DNA of 64,000 nt from Scatophagus argus. Taxonomy: Eukaryota; Chordata; Actinopteri; Scatophagidae. The notes under the pieces were generated by a model. It did not search any database. It was not told the origin of the DNA and saw only the letters and a list, made by a program, of their open reading frames with translations. Shown here one piece after another: positions 50,901 to 63,835 of this stretch. The translations under genes and the position numbers were made by a program. The stretch lies in assembly GCF_020382885.2 (NCBI RefSeq), contig NC_058499.1, positions 843,501-907,500 of the forward strand. The letters run 5' to 3'. Within the stretch, counting starts at the first letter, position 1. Each line of letters begins with the position of its first letter.

Positions 50901-52091
50901 GTGCAGCCTTTCGCAGTTTTACCTTCTCCATCTTCACAAAGTCTTCATCCATCTTAGTTCCTTCAGCTCCCATCAGCTTCTCGTTCAGCAGCTGCAGGAA
51001 GTGACATCAGTCGCAGTGTGTAGTGTCACAACGACTTTTATCAGTCATATTCATAGCAGTGTACTTCATGTACCAATTAATAATGTATGTATTAAAGTGC
51101 TGCTCCAGGTTTCTGCAGTATTATTTTGAATGCAGAACTTTTACTTCAAAAAGGAATATTTTCACAGTGTGGTGCTGCTACTGCCATGTAAGTAAAAGGT
51201 CTTAATACATGTTCCACTCAACAGTATACAGAGTGGATAGAATTTGAACCGATAGTACTTCAGTATTGCCCCATGCAGGACCTCCAGCGGAGTATTTTTA
51301 CATATTAACTGGTATATAAGCATATAAGGGTCTGCATAATTCTGGTTAATCGTAGTTGCAGTTTTGTCTGACCAGTACTTTTCAGTAGTGGTAGTAGTAC
51401 TGTCTGAGCTGTGGTACTTCACCACTGCATTTTGACATGTCCACATCAAGATTTTATGATCATTTTATGAACTTATAAAACAATGAAATTAACTCGATCT
51501 GCAGTGCATAATAATAAAAATAATAATAACACTGCTGTACTTTATTTTAAATACAAGCCTTCTACAGAAAGTGTAGTATTTTACATTGTGGTATTTCAGA
51601 TGGAACTAAACAAAACTGTCTAAAGAACCAAAGAACAGCCTGACAGTACCTGTGCAGTACTGCAGTAGTACTGTAGTAGTACTGTCTCAGCTATGACAAG
51701 AGTATCAGTGGTAGCAGAAGTAACACTAGCAGCAGCTGCTGTGTTAGTCATGTGCTGGTAGGATCTTTAGTGGTTGTAGTAGTCAGCAGTAATCTGTAGT
51801 AGTATTGGCAGTAGTAGGAGTACCAGTTATATTGAACAACACAATGCGGTTTGTTTGTCAGGATCGCAGCCATAAATGACGTGTTAAAATGACTAAGTGT
51901 CGTTTAGTGCTGTTCTGGATCGATAGCTTATTGATCAGCTGGATGCGGATGCAGGCCCCGTGTCGCAGTAACAGCACAGACAGCGAACTGAACGGACTGC
52001 TCACCCAGATGTGAGTCCCCTCCCCCGGTCTCACCCGCTCGGTTACCTGGCTGGCTTTGTGGAGCTGCTTCTTCATCCCGGACACAGACAT
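47908..52091 (-). CDS. sh3gl3: Endophilin-A (SH3GL family, probably SH3GL3)
   Basis: Nine exons on the minus strand join in phase to 354 residues: 52091-52047, 50991-50923, 50830-50758, 50634-50491, 50030-49897, 49739-49581, 49347-49244, 48599-48475, 48119-47908. The N-terminal amphipathic helix reads [15 protein letters not shown]. The BAR domain follows ([74 protein letters not shown]). The SH3 domain closes it ([52 protein letters not shown]). Endophilins bend membranes and recruit dynamin and synaptojanin in endocytosis. Choice of SH3GL3 over SH3GL1/2 rests on C15orf40 and RPS17 nearby, which fits human 15q25. The linker exon (48599-48475) lacks the usual proline-rich character and is basic. 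Confidence 0.92.
50146..50215 (-). mobile_element. LINE 3' tail fragment with (GATA)n
   Basis: GATAGATAGATCGATAGATA precedes TTTTATTGATCCCAAGGGAA, the reverse of a common fish LINE tail ending in a tetranucleotide repeat. It lies in an sh3gl3 intron. A sister fragment is at 63697-63755. Confidence 0.7.
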
Positions 52092-52703
52092 GTTGACCGG
52101 CGGACCGGACACGATCAGCGGGGCTGCCGCCGGCTGCCGACGGGCTCCATCCCCTCTGAGACTGACTGCAGAGAGCCGCTCCGCCCCGCCGGCTGGACCT
52201 GCTGCGTTTAGTCTTATTGCTTATTTATGATTTATGGAGGTTTTGTACGCTTTGATAAGGAATATTCATGTTTACATCACAGTCCAAAGGCCACTCAGCT
52301 TTGTACAGGATACAACATGTACGACACTTCAACATTTCATTTTCACACAGTTCATATGAACCGCTTTTCTATTACTGCTTTTTAGATGTACTGTTAGGTT
52401 TATTTTCATACAAATGCTTAACGCATGAGGCAGTGATGAAGTGTAGTGTTTTTATCATTATAATAAATCTTTATTATAACAGGGATTCCTTAAAAAGTAT
52501 TTGCTTGCTTACGGGCTTTAAACAAGTCTGTCCCAGAACGTTTTAGCATTTTTAATGTTGTTGGTTATTAAATTAATTTAATAAATAAATAAAATAACAT
52601 AATTCGTCTGGGAATAGCTCACGATGTGTCTTTAGTGTACTTCATTTCCCATGAGCAGTAGCGCCAACTGTCACATGACCGCCCCCTAACGTCACATGCC
52701 AAC
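52092..52703. promoter_or_regulatory. Shared upstream region of sh3gl3 and commd9
   Basis: The two start codons are 612 bases apart and divergent. Next to commd9 there is GTCACATGAC (52670-52679), an E-box of the USF/TFE type, and GTCACATG again at about 52691. The sh3gl3 side is GC-rich (52100-52200). The middle is AT-rich, so two separate core promoters are as likely as one shared one. Confidence 0.45.
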
Positions 52704-53455
52704 ATGGCCGCCACTGTCGCTGGCGAACATTTCAGCAACTTACAGCTTCTCCTGAAGGTACTGGACGGCGACACAGACACCGTTTAGGCGCTCAGATCTG
52801 AACAGCAGCCGTATCCGCTCTTTGCTCTTGTGCTTTGATTAGTGCAGCTGAAGGCTGGACAACAGCTGAACGTTAGCTTGCTGCTAGCATCGGCGTGTGT
52901 CTCGTCGCTTGACGTTAACGTGTGAATTATATTTTACTGCTGTGCGCGTCTCAGCTCATTCGAACGACTTCCTGTCCTGTAGGCTGGTTTAACCTACAGC
53001 AGTGCACCATATACTATTAAATCACAGTGTGTTTGTCCCCCTGAAACAGCTCGTTTTCAGATTGGTGACGATACATTTTCCCGCTAATCCAACAGATAAC
53101 AAGTTTTAGAAATAATGTAAAGATTAAAAAGATTTACCTCTGAAATGTGTTGGAGAAGAAGTATAAATCCCTCAAAAACACAAAAGCTAAAATAAAGTAC
53201 CTCACTTTTCTGCATTGAAATGCGTCAGGGGTGCAGCGGATGTCGGAGCTGCTCAGCTGGTCACATGACCACAGTGTCCCCAGCTGTTGTTGTTGTTGTT
53301 GTTGTTGTCGACTTTGAGCTGTTTTTGTCCCCCTCGAGGCTCCGTCTAAAGATGCAGTGAGGGACGTTTGTGTTCAGAGTCACAGAGGACCGAGTCGGCG
53401 GCTGGCAGAGACCACAGCAGCCGCATTCAGCATCCCCGCAGCGCAGGCTGCACAG

Positions 53456-53489
<34 letters not shown>

Positions 53490-55051
53490 CCTGCATGTTC
53501 ACACAGTCACATCTGGATTTCAACCTTCTGATGTGCCCAAATAAGATATATGAAGAAACCTAATGTTAGTGCATCACCCTGAAAATCAGAAAAACAAAAT
53601 AATTCAAACTAAATAAATAAATAAATAAATAAATACCACCCTGATGGTGATGATGGGGTAGCTTAAACACGTGATTTAAATGTTGATCGTTAATTAAATG
53701 TAATCACCCATACAGACAACAACAGGTGAAATGTCTGTCTGTTTGTCCCCCAGCTGGTCCAGTCTCTCCACGTTCTGTCTCATCACGTCCTCTTCCACAA
53801 CCTCAGCTCTCCAGAACAGATCCTCCGTCTCTTCCCGGAATCGTTCCACTCCAGTCTGAAGAACCTGATCACCAAGATCCTGCTGGAGAACAGGTGAGCC
53901 GGCCCAGACCCTCCGGCTGGTCCTGACGGGTCCCTTCATTCGCAGCTTCATCACCCTGTTGCTGTCTCTCGTGTCGTGTGCCTGCAGTCGTGCCTTTCAT
54001 TTCAGATGAACGCTTTGCTGTCATTTAAAACTAATTTTGTAGTTCTTCGCTTTGAAGGAAATGATTTATAAAGTTCAGATGCGTAAAATGAAGTATTACT
54101 GATCATCCGTCTTCCTATTGGCTGCCTGAATGTGATGTAACTGCAGGCTGTAATGACATCACGTCTCCCTCTGATTTTTTTCAGTCCAACATGGAGGACA
54201 GAAGCTCTCGGTCGTCAGGGTGAGTCGGATCGGCGCTCCGGTTTTATCATGTTGCACTGTGTGTGTGTGTGTTAGGCTCTAAGGTGTGTGTGTGTGTGTG
54301 TGCGTAGTCTCTCTCCCTCAGCTGAAGGAGTTGGACTGGAGAGTGGACATGGTGACCAGCTCGGACTCGGTCAGTCGGATGTCCGTCCCCACCTGCCTCG
54401 TTCAGCTCAAGGTGGGACCAGCTTTTTGGAGAATTCGGGCACATAAAGATAAGACATACAAAACAAAAACACAGAAAGAACATCATGTGGACAGAAAAAC
54501 ACAAAAATGAGATTCCAGGGAAAAGTTTCATCGTTACTCAGATTGTTACACCTCTTGTTGTTTACTAAACTGAGACTTAAAGGCACAGTTCGCCCTAAAG
54601 TCAGACACGTCTCCTCGTCCTGTCGTGCTGCTCGTCCATCTGGATGGTTGTTTTGAGTTTTGGAGACATCAGCTGCAGAGACGTCTTCCTCCTCTTCAGT
54701 ATTGTGGAATGAGATGACACTTCATCTGTGCTGCTCAAAGCACCAAAAAATAAATGAAAAAATCTCAGCAGCAAGGTCCAAAAACCAGGAGCGGCTCACT
54801 CAGGATGATCCACGCAGCTTGTTGTTAGCAGTTTCATGGAGGAACTGTTTTGTGTGTGTGTCACGGTGCAGAAAGGTGATCTGGTTCAGCTGTCTGATGC
54901 TTTAATCTCGTGCTTTCAGATGGAGGACCCGGCAGCAGGAGGCGAGTCGGTTTCCACGGTGACGGTGGAGCTGAGCAGGGAGTCTCTGGACACCATGCTG
55001 GACGGACTGGGACGCATCAGAGACCAGCTGTCTGTGGTCGCTGGGAAATGA
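52704..55051 (+). CDS. commd9: COMM domain-containing protein 9
   Basis: Six exons (52704-52757, 53339-53455, 53754-53893, 54185-54219, 54308-54411, 54920-55051) give 193 residues in phase; human COMMD9 has 198. Start MAATVAGEHFSNLQLLLK, then ILRLFPESFHSSLKNLITKI, WRTEALGRQVSLPQLKELDW, RVDMVTSSDSVSRMSVPTCL and the end LDTMLDGLGRIRDQLSVVAG. The C-terminal COMM domain mediates assembly of the Commander complex with CCDC22 and CCDC93, which recycles membrane cargo from endosomes. Exon 2 is the least conserved part; its acceptor (CTCGAG|GCTCC) was chosen because it restores APSKDAVRDV, matching human ASSKDVVRQL. A poly(A) signal AATAAA is at 55530-55535. Confidence 0.95.
53459..53486. repeat. (CA)n tract at a commd9 splice donor
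   Basis: The intron after exon 2 begins GTAACACACACACACAC, so the CA run starts three bases into the intron. Confidence 0.95.
54256..54306. repeat. (TG)n tracts at a commd9 splice acceptor
   Basis: Two TG runs separated by TTAGGCTCTAAGG end in CGTAG|TCTCTC, the acceptor of exon 5. Confidence 0.95.
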
Positions 55052-55787
55052 GGACTCGGCTGAGACAGCTGATTGGCTTGTCTGTATGGTGACATCACAG
55101 CTGTGTCTCTGGACTCTTTAAACAGACTGTGATGTTTGGATATTTTGTGCCAACGTCAAAGATGTGACACGACGTTGGAACTAATGAGCTAATCAGTTAA
55201 TAGATCGACAGAAATCAGTATTTTGTAGTAACTGATTTACCGTTTCAGTCAGGTGGTAAAATTGCAGAATGTTTGGTTGTTAAAACTCATATGTGTCATA
55301 TGATGGTTTCAGTTTTGGGGCTGGAGATCATCAGGACGAGAAAGAATTCACACGTGGCAGCCTGTGACATTCATCAGTACTTTGACTTACTGTACATTCA
55401 GTTATTAAGCAAGAAGTTCTGAATGTATTGAAGTTCTCAATATCAGAATAATTACTGTGTTATAGATATTACCCTCAAACCGCAGTTATGTGTTGAAGAT
55501 TATTCCTTTCTCACATCTATGAATATGAAAATAAACTTCTGAGAGTGTTTCCTTCATGTTAGCATTTATTTATTCATAGTTATGAAATAGGATTATATTG
55601 TGTGGAAGCAAATTCACGTTCCATTACAGAGTTCTTTGTTACTACTTTATTCGTTTTACCAAAAAAATGTTCCACTTTGTACACAATCATTACAGACTTT
55701 GAACTTCATTTTGTGGTTTTTCTCTTTCTTGAACAAATCAAGAATCTGTTTGTCGGTCAGTACATTCATATTAAGTGATGCAGTAAA
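55052..55787. other. Commd9 3' UTR and spacer
   Basis: This runs from the stop codon past the poly(A) signal at 55530. The commd9 and fcsk genes converge here. No further exon was seen. Confidence 0.5.
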
Positions 55788-56005
55788 AGTACTAGATTCA
55801 AGATTCAAGAGTCTTTATTGTCATTATGCGAGCATAACGACATTTTGTAGAGATTCTCGGCTTAAAGGCGTGTCTAAAAGAGTGTATAAATAGCACAAAA
55901 TACTTCAAATGAACAAATGAAAATATAAAGATATAAAACACAAGGCAAAATAGTATACTAATAGTAATAGTATATGTAAAATAGTAATACTAATACCACA
56001 CTGTG
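55788..56005 (-). mobile_element. LINE 3' tail remnant
   Basis: ATTCAAGATTCAAGAGTCTT precedes TATTGTCATTATGCGAGCAT and AACGACATTTTGTAGAGATT, the reversed tail of a fish LINE with short terminal repeats. AT-rich 3' UTR follows. Confidence 0.65.
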
Positions 56006-56229
56006 AAAATACTCCGTTAACACTGCACTGCACTGCGCTGGATTTTACTGTCGCGGCTGGTTGAGCCGGAGCTCACGTTGAACCGTTTTGTACCGTTTCA
56101 GTTGGACAAGCAGAAACAGGATGCTGTGGCGTCTCCGTCGTCCCCACGGTGACATCCAGATCAGTGAGACTTCAGTCCTGTGTTTATGAGGTGAAAACCG
56201 TTCAGCACTTTGTGTGTGGGTGTGTGTCC

Positions 56230-59200
56230 TCAGGGTGGTGGTAGGACTGTAATCCCGTCCACGTCCAGCTCCACTGAGTGAACGCTGAAGTCTCCCAGAC
56301 CCTGAAAGAATCATCATCACCATGGTAACTAACCAATCAACCGTCACCACAGTGACGAAACAACAGCTCAGTTCCAGCATACGAGTTGACTTAACGCAAG
56401 CTTTTCCATCAGACACTCACATCTCACACTGAAGTTGTTTTATTATTTCAGATATTCATACTGCTGGACTTCTTAACTGGATGTGTAAGTTTAAGTGAAG
56501 CCTTCAGGCTTTGGATGATAATTCTTTCCATTATGTTCGTGCCTGTTTGACTTAATTCAAACAGAAACGATGTGACGATGTTTGTTGTTTTGTGGTGTCG
56601 TCTGGTTTCACCTCTGTGAGCCTCTAACGCAGCTGTTTGACACCTGTGTCACAGGTGACACTGATGTAAAGGTGATGATGATCTGTGTGCGTGTGCTTTA
56701 GGGACCAGGATCCTCACCGGCGTCCTGTTGAGGACCTGCAGCACCTCCCGCTGCTGTCGAGGCTCCCGGGTCAGCAGGTAGAGGAAGCCGCCCCCTCCGG
56801 CCCCGGCCAGGCTCTGGCCCAGGACCAGCGGCCTCAGGGCCTCCATCATGGCTCTCACTGAGGCCGGTTCACAGCTGGGAGCCATCAGCTTCTTCTGCTG
56901 CCACGAGCGCTCCAGACACACACCCAACCTGCTCAGAGAACCTGCAGGAAGATCACCTGTTTAGGCTTCTGGGAAATGGAGGATGTGAGTAACTGAAACT
57001 GGGAGTCAGTTTGAGGTGTACAGAGTTGAATCTGGTTGAAGTACTTTCTTTTACATTAATGTGGGAGTCAGAATCATCTAATGAGATCAAATTAACACAA
57101 CATTTTCAGTGCATGACTTTTACCCAACAGAGTAACAGGGTATTTCTTCAGTGGGGTATTAGTACTTTTACTGCAGGGACACCAAGGTGTTTCTGGGCCA
57201 CTGCCGTCTGTGGTGAACGGCCTCACCGTCTGAACAGGCTCTGGCACAGTCCTCAGAGTTGGCCACCAGCTGCTGGGCGTTCTGGACCATCGGGGGCAGA
57301 CGGCTATACCAGCTACGGACCACATCCTGCAAAAAACCAAAAAAACCAGCAACATGATCCTCCTCCTCCTCAGAAGCCGGACTAACTGTCCCACACTGTC
57401 ACACTGTGCTGCTTTGAAGTCAAACAAATCAGCGTACTTTAGCCATTTTGTGTCAGCTGGGTGTTTTAATTGTATTTGACATTTCGGTGTGGAGCATTTC
57501 AGTCAACTCCTGCTGTGTGTTCAACGTGTTTCAGTGTGCAGACTGGAAGTGGGACATCATCCTTATGACATTTCTTACAGAACGGTTTTCTTCTGATTCT
57601 TCCGTGATCGATTGTAAAATAAAAGACTTAAACTGCTGAAGAGACTTGTGGACAGACGGACCTGCAGCAGGTTGCGAGCCAGACGTGTTTTGCCGGTGTA
57701 GACCAGCAGGAGGTGCTGCTGCAGAGAAACCAGAAAGTCCTCTGGAGGACTGAGACGTTCCACCTCAACCCGCAGGGGCAGGGACGCTCTGGAACGACCC
57801 ACCTTGACTCCGCCCACCAGACCCCCCACCTGGTCCTGCCAGCCTCCACCTGAGGAGAAGAAGGAGGAGTCCAATCAGAACATCTTAAAGAAATGAGAAG
57901 GCAGCATCTCTGAAGTAACGGACAACCTGTGGTGAGAAGCTGTTCCAGGTAGAGGACGCCGTGAATGAGTGAGTCTGTGTCGTAGCTTCGACCAGTACAC
58001 CTGTAGACTGCAGCCAGCAGCGCCCCCGCCAGGATACTGCTGGTACCTGCGGGGCAAGAACTGATTAACCTCTGACCTCTAACCTCTGAGTTTCATAAAA
58101 CTGGAACATTTCTTTTACTTCCTGTGCTCGTCTGTCACGGCTTTAAAGGATTAATAAAGTTTTATCTTGTATATCATGCTGCTGGTCTCTCACCCAGTCC
58201 AGATCCAGTGGGCAGTGCTGACCAGCTGTGGAGCTCCACCCCTCCTCCCCACTGCTGCATCAGCTGATCCTGCAGAGGACGCCGGGAGGAGAGGGACACC
58301 AGATCGCTGCACACACACACGGCCTTCAGCAGGGCTCCTGCAGCACGCAAAACCACACACATAAACACACACACCCAGTCGTCCCATTAAACGAAAACGC
58401 AGGGTCGGCCTCCTACCAGGAGCGTGAGGCTGACAGTAGTCCCTCAGGTCATCCAGGCTGACACACGTTGTCTCCGTGGAAACCCCGCTGTCCCGCCCTC
58501 CGGTGTAGCTGACCAGCAGGAGGCGGGGCTCTCTGATGCGACGGGCCCTGGCACCAATAGGACGTTTCCCGTCAACCTTCACGGCGATGTTGGTCACGGA
58601 GCCGCCGTGCTCAAAGGCGATGGGCGGCGTGTCGCTCCAGCCGCCTGAAACACAAAGAGGCAGCTGTTCACTGTGAACGTGTTCGACAGTCAGCTCGGAG
58701 TCAGCTGTAAGACAACTTAAAGCTTAGAGAACTGACATGTGGTAAGAAAAGCACACTTTTCTTTGTGTACAAAAGCACCAGACTGTGACAAGCCCCAAAG
58801 TCTGTGAACCCGTGTTTTAACTGCACTGACGGCTGCGTCTGGTCCCCCTCGGGTTCGGACAGACCTCCATCCGTCCTGGTTCACGTTGGCCAGTGAAAAC
58901 CTGTTGCCTAATGTGTCTGACACAAAACAACTGAGATGGGTCCACATGGGTTTTTGAAACACAAAAAATCTCCAAAACATATTTTTGATGGAAGGAAATC
59001 AAATTAATTGTCTGTACTGTAAACTTCATTCATTCGTATCAAGAACCCCTGAACCAAGAGATTTTGTCCCCATCTGATCAGAATGTTGCTTTGGGTGATT
59101 TACTACAGAAAGTGTATGAAACCAACCAAAACAGTCACACATTGAGTCGCTGTGTAAAATTCATGTTCCCCCTTTCAGCTGTGGACCCCCTGGACCTCCT

Positions 59201-62200
59201 CTGAGAACCACTGCTGTAAGCGCTGAAATGAAATATATACAAGTACCTCAAAACTGTGCTAAAGCTCCTGAGTACATGTACTTAGTTACCTTCCACTGCT
59301 GATTTGCTCACCTGCCAGGTCCAGTCTGGCTGGACACTCCACTTCCTGCCACTCCTCAATGGGCGGGATCTCACCCTGGCTAATGGAGATGAACCTCTGT
59401 GATGACATCACAGCTCGTCGTAGGAGCACCTGGCCGGCGCCCTCGTAGTGCCGGGCGGCCCGCACTAGTAGGTCCGGCCTGCAGGGGGCAGTCACAGAAA
59501 TGAACAGATTATCATCCAGCAGAGAACATGAAAATACAGACAGACAGCGAAGCTCACCTGCCCAGCCAACGGTCTCTCTGCGCGGCCAGGGCCTTGACTC
59601 CGCCCCTCACGTTACCCTCCTCCAATAGGCGGTAGGCGGAGCTCCAGGCCTCGTTAGCAGCTGGTCCACTCCTCAGACCTCCCCTCCCCCCCGCCATGCA
59701 CACCAACACGTCAGCAATGCATGAGAGGCAGCGAGCGGCCACGCCCAACTCTGCACCTGACTCTGCCCCCTGCTCGCCACTTCCTGCTGCCACTGGCAAA
59801 AACATAAGACACAGGATGCTGAATAAAGAAACAGGAAATTAGGTGAAGGGTGACTAAGATTTTCATTTTAACCACCACGACCGTCCTTGATTATTTATTT
59901 GATGTGTACTTTGAGTTATTTTTTGGCTCATGTCCCATCTGCTGACATGGAGGGGGAGGCACTTATGAGCTGTACTGCAGCCAGCCACCAGGGGGCCATC
60001 AAGAGGTTTTGGCTTCACTTTTGGAAGCTCTCATGTGGTCCATCTTTATATACAGTCAGTGGTTGTGACTCACTGCTGTCGAGCGTCTCTAGCAGCGCCC
60101 CCTGCTGGCCTCCGAGCACGGCCGCCCTGAAGCAAGGCAGCAGGCAGACGTCTGTGCGACTCCTCAGGACATCGGCCACTCTCCTTCTCCCTGCCAGGAA
60201 CAGTAACTCCTCCCTCCACCGCAGCTCTGCCTCCTGGTGGGTCAGTGCCATCACCTCCTTCAGAGAGAGCCTCCACGCTTCCCTCCACCTCTGCAGACAG
60301 CCACCTCCACCCAGCAGCCAGCCAACACCTTCCTGCAAACCCACAGCGCCTCCCCTTGGGTGGAGGACTGGGAAGAGACGAGCCTCCAGGAGGGAGCGCT
60401 GTTCTCCTCTGACCCACAACTCCTCTGGCCTGAGAGAGAGGTGAGGTCTGGTGTAAACTTTGCCTTTTCAGGCAATTAAAGCGCAGTTTAAAATGTACAT
60501 TTTTAAACTTTATAGAATTACATTTGAAAAACACCAAATAAATATTCAAAAATCATTCATGTTTAACAGTCAAAGCTCAGCTGATGAGTCCTACTGGATT
60601 CCTGTTCTGCCGTAGACGAGGCTCCATCTGTGGTTGAGGAAGGAGGCGCTGCTGTCATCAGAGGAGACCTGAGGAGGAGGAGGATTTGAGGCGATAATCT
60701 TCTGTGATATGAGCTGAGCTGCGGGTGATTTTGATGTCTTGAAGCTAAAACATTCAGTGTTTTAAACTTCTTGATTTGTGGGTTTTGTCTCATTTTATTT
60801 ATTCAGTTTCCTCTTTAATCTCCAGCTGAATTTTGTAATTTCTGTTTTAAAAAAGTTAAAGCCTCTAAAAACAGTCCCTTAAAAAAGGAGGTCAGGTCAG
60901 AGAAGTCAGTTACTCGCTTGTTTCAAGGCTTTCAACAGCAGCTCAGTCTTCCTCAGCAGATGAAGATCATGAGAGGAGTTTGAAAGCTCTGGAAAAATCT
61001 TTTCAGTGACTCTTGAGTTCAATATTTTGTGTTTGTTCACCTCCAGGTGGTCCTGCGCTCCCATCACAGTGAAGACGTTCAGCTTCAGCCCCCCCAGCTC
61101 AATGCGATGTCCCTGGATGATGATGTCATTGGTCAGCTCCAGCTGTCTGACACTCTGTGATGTCATCAGCTCAAGACCTGACAGTAAACAACCCGATGGG
61201 ACCTCCAGAGGACCCTGGTGGAAAGGTCAAAGTTCACATCGGCAGGAGGAAGTATTCACAAGTAAAAATACTCCAGTTCCTTTAAAGCTGCGCTCACATA
61301 CTGAACAACAACAGTAAGCTCCTGACCTGCAGGTGGCAGTGTTGCACCACCACTCCGGCTGCCAGGGCAACGTCTCCCTCCAGAATGCTGTTAATAACCC
61401 GAGCCCCTTCGTTAACCCCGCCGTCCCTCTGAAGGGAAACAGGAAGTGGAGTTAGTGAAACCAAAGAGTCCTCCGCCGTGGTCACATCACAGCTTATAAT
61501 CCGCCAGAGCAAACAAATAGTTCCTGCTAATTAACCCTTCTGTGACCACGGCCCTGCGCATTTAACTCAGAATCTTTTGGTCATATGATGCTGGGAAACA
61601 GGAAGAGGAAGTGTCACCTGGATGTGAGACAAAGTGTTTCTGTTTGTCCAATCACAGCTCAGACGCTCCACGTGCTGCCTTCCAGACAGAGTCAGGTAGT
61701 CATAGCAACCGGCGGGGACGTAGGCTGACAGAGGAAAGAGAGCAAAGCACAGGTGAGGCAGTTAGCAGTTAGTTTTATATCATAATCTGAATCTGCCAAG
61801 TAACAAGTAATTCAACTTATCAAACAAAGACAGTGGAGTAAATATTTCCCTCTGAAATGCAGTGAGAGAATTACTCGCGTAAAAGTACCAGTAAAAATGT
61901 AGCTGGAGTTTAAATTCAGGAATTTCAATCAGTTCTTTTTTGGAACAACAGCTGGAAGTTTTCTCCCCAGTTTATTTAATAAACTTCAGAGATTTTGTTG
62001 TCCTTTAAAAGTTCTTGCACATCATGAAGTCCTAATGACAGCAGTGTGGGTCAAAAGATTTCTGATGAAGGTCTGAGGCAATAAATTGTGTCACAGTAAC
62101 AGCGATGATTTGGTTCATTCTTTCTTAAAAGTGAAGAAAATTATGAAATGCAGTTGAGACAATCATTTGTGGTTGGCACAGTGAAGAAAAGATGAACCTC

Positions 62201-63285
62201 ACACAGAGCAAACAGTACAAATTCACTGCAGACAGAAGCACAAGAATCCACATGGGGGCGCTGTTTTGAGTCTGAAAGACAGGTGTGGCGAGAGACAGGG
62301 GGAGCAGAGACACCCACCAACTGTGAGCGGAGTTCCTCTCAGGATCCTCCACAGCTCCATCCTGCCACTCCTCACCGCCGCCCCCTGTGGTCCAACGGCA
62401 GAACTGCAGCCGTCTCGGTCCTCGCTCACAAACTGATCCTGGGTCAGATCTGAGCAGAGACACTTCAACACATCCAGGAACAAGGAGATCTGAGGATAAA
62501 AGAAGAGGACAGTGCTGGTTTCAGATCAGAACCCGACCCGACTACGGTTTACTACAATATGTTGAATGTTTCTTCTTCTATGACATTGTGATTGGGTTGC
62601 GTGATGATGTTTATATTAGCACTTCAAGTATCAGTAGTAAAAGTATTTAGTTACGGGTGTCTGTCCACTCTTTGTCTCGACAGACAGACAGACAGATGGA
62701 CGATACCTGGAGGGGCGGTGCTCCGGAGTCCAGGCCCAGGTAGGTACAGCCGTCCAGAGGAGGACTGACGTGAGTCTGAAGTAACTTCTCTGATACACAC
62801 CTGCTGAAGAAGACCAGACCTGACACCTGACAGACAGACACCATAAGTTAAGAATGTAAAGTTTATTAAATATCAAATCAAACATGAAATATCACATATC
62901 AACTCTGCAGAAATTTCAGTAAAGTTCTGTTTAAAATCAGCATCACACACCAGTGGAACTTTCCCATCAGGCATCACAGCTTGTTGAATCTGCTCCTGCG
63001 TTCCCTTGTAGATGATGTCCCTGACCTTCCCCTGAGAGACAAAACAAGCGCACCTTCAGTCCAAAGGCAACAACAAAATGATCGTCACAGATAAAAACAA
63101 GAATGTTACGCTGGGACGTAAACACAAAAAAACATAAACATAAAATTTCAAAAAGGATAAAAAGAGAGTGTAGATGACGAGAGAACCTGCTGGTCGGACA
63201 GGTAGACGCCGTGATTGGCTGCGAAGGAGACATCACCCGGTAACGCCAAAACCCGAACACCAGAGAAACCCTCCCAGGACAACAC

Positions 63286-63332
<47 letters not shown>

Positions 63333-63835
63333 GATTTCAGCAGAAAGTCATGGATACGAGTCAGGATGAAGAAGGTAAAAAACAGTAATTCCATACAACA
63401 CGGCTTGGCCTCCATTTAGACTGCAGCCTGAATGTTGAGGTACAACATTCAGAAAAACGTGCTGAACCAAAGAAATAAAAACAAAAAAGGCAAAAATCAA
63501 AAAAATGTTTTTTTTTCCCAACTTCACTAAGCTAACGTTAACTGCCATTAAGTTTAAACATTAACTATTAGTTTTTACTTTCTAACATTTTGAATCATGA
63601 ATAAACCTGCCAGCCAATCAGAAAAGAAGCATTTTTCATTCCCACAATGCAACAGTACAGTTCATAGTACTCTTAAAAGGATGCAGTGGTAGTTCGCAGT
63701 AGATAGATAGATAGATAGATACTTTATTGATCCCGAGGGAAATTCAAGAGTACTGCACCAACCGAAGTCAGGGGGGACGCTGAGGATCATGTCGGTGCTG
63801 CAGACCCAAACGCCGGGAGGAGAACCAGGACAGAT
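56230..63835 (-). CDS. fcsk: L-fucose kinase (partial; N-terminus beyond window)
   Basis: Twenty exons, 939 residues to the stop; human FCSK has 1084. Boundaries (minus): 63835-63763, 63284-63187, 63031-62951, 62826-62707, 62489-62318, 61724-61618, 61428-61327, 61214-61193, 61177-61041, 60668-60595, 60429-60074, 59792-59558, 59478-59312, 58644-58417, 58337-58194, 58046-57927, 57849-57662, 57326-57227, 56941-56718, 56301-56230. The N-terminal pyrophosphorylase-like part has [14 protein letters not shown] and [20 protein letters not shown]. The C-terminal GHMP kinase has [33 protein letters not shown], the ATP loop [14 protein letters not shown], and [16 protein letters not shown]. It phosphorylates free fucose for the GDP-fucose salvage pathway in the cytosol. 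One exon is only 22 bases long. Confidence 0.96.
59930..60068. repeat. Dispersed teleost repeat in an fcsk intron
   Basis: It contains TGTCCCATCTGCTGACATGG, GCCACCAGGGGGCCATCAAG, TTTTGGCTTCACTTTTGGAA and GTCCATCTTTATATACAGTC. The same ending is seen at 15295-15345, and the first block reappears inverted near 25845-25915. Confidence 0.65.
63284..63329. repeat. (CA)n tract at an fcsk splice acceptor
   Basis: In the fcsk transcript this is a (UG)n tract running into TTAG|TGTTGTCC, the acceptor of the exon starting at 63284. Confidence 0.95.
63697..63755 (-). mobile_element. LINE 3' tail fragment with (GATA)n
   Basis: Five GATA units precede ACTTTATTGATCCCGAGGGA AATTC. It belongs to the same family as 50146-50215. 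It ends only about 10 bases from the fcsk exon at 63763. Confidence 0.7.

Noticed and set aside
60591-60593. In-frame TAG in the fcsk exon after RTGI
   Set aside because: The stop falls in the intron: CCA|GTAGGA is a good donor, phase 2, and joining to the exon at 60429 gives GIQPEELW, matching the human order.
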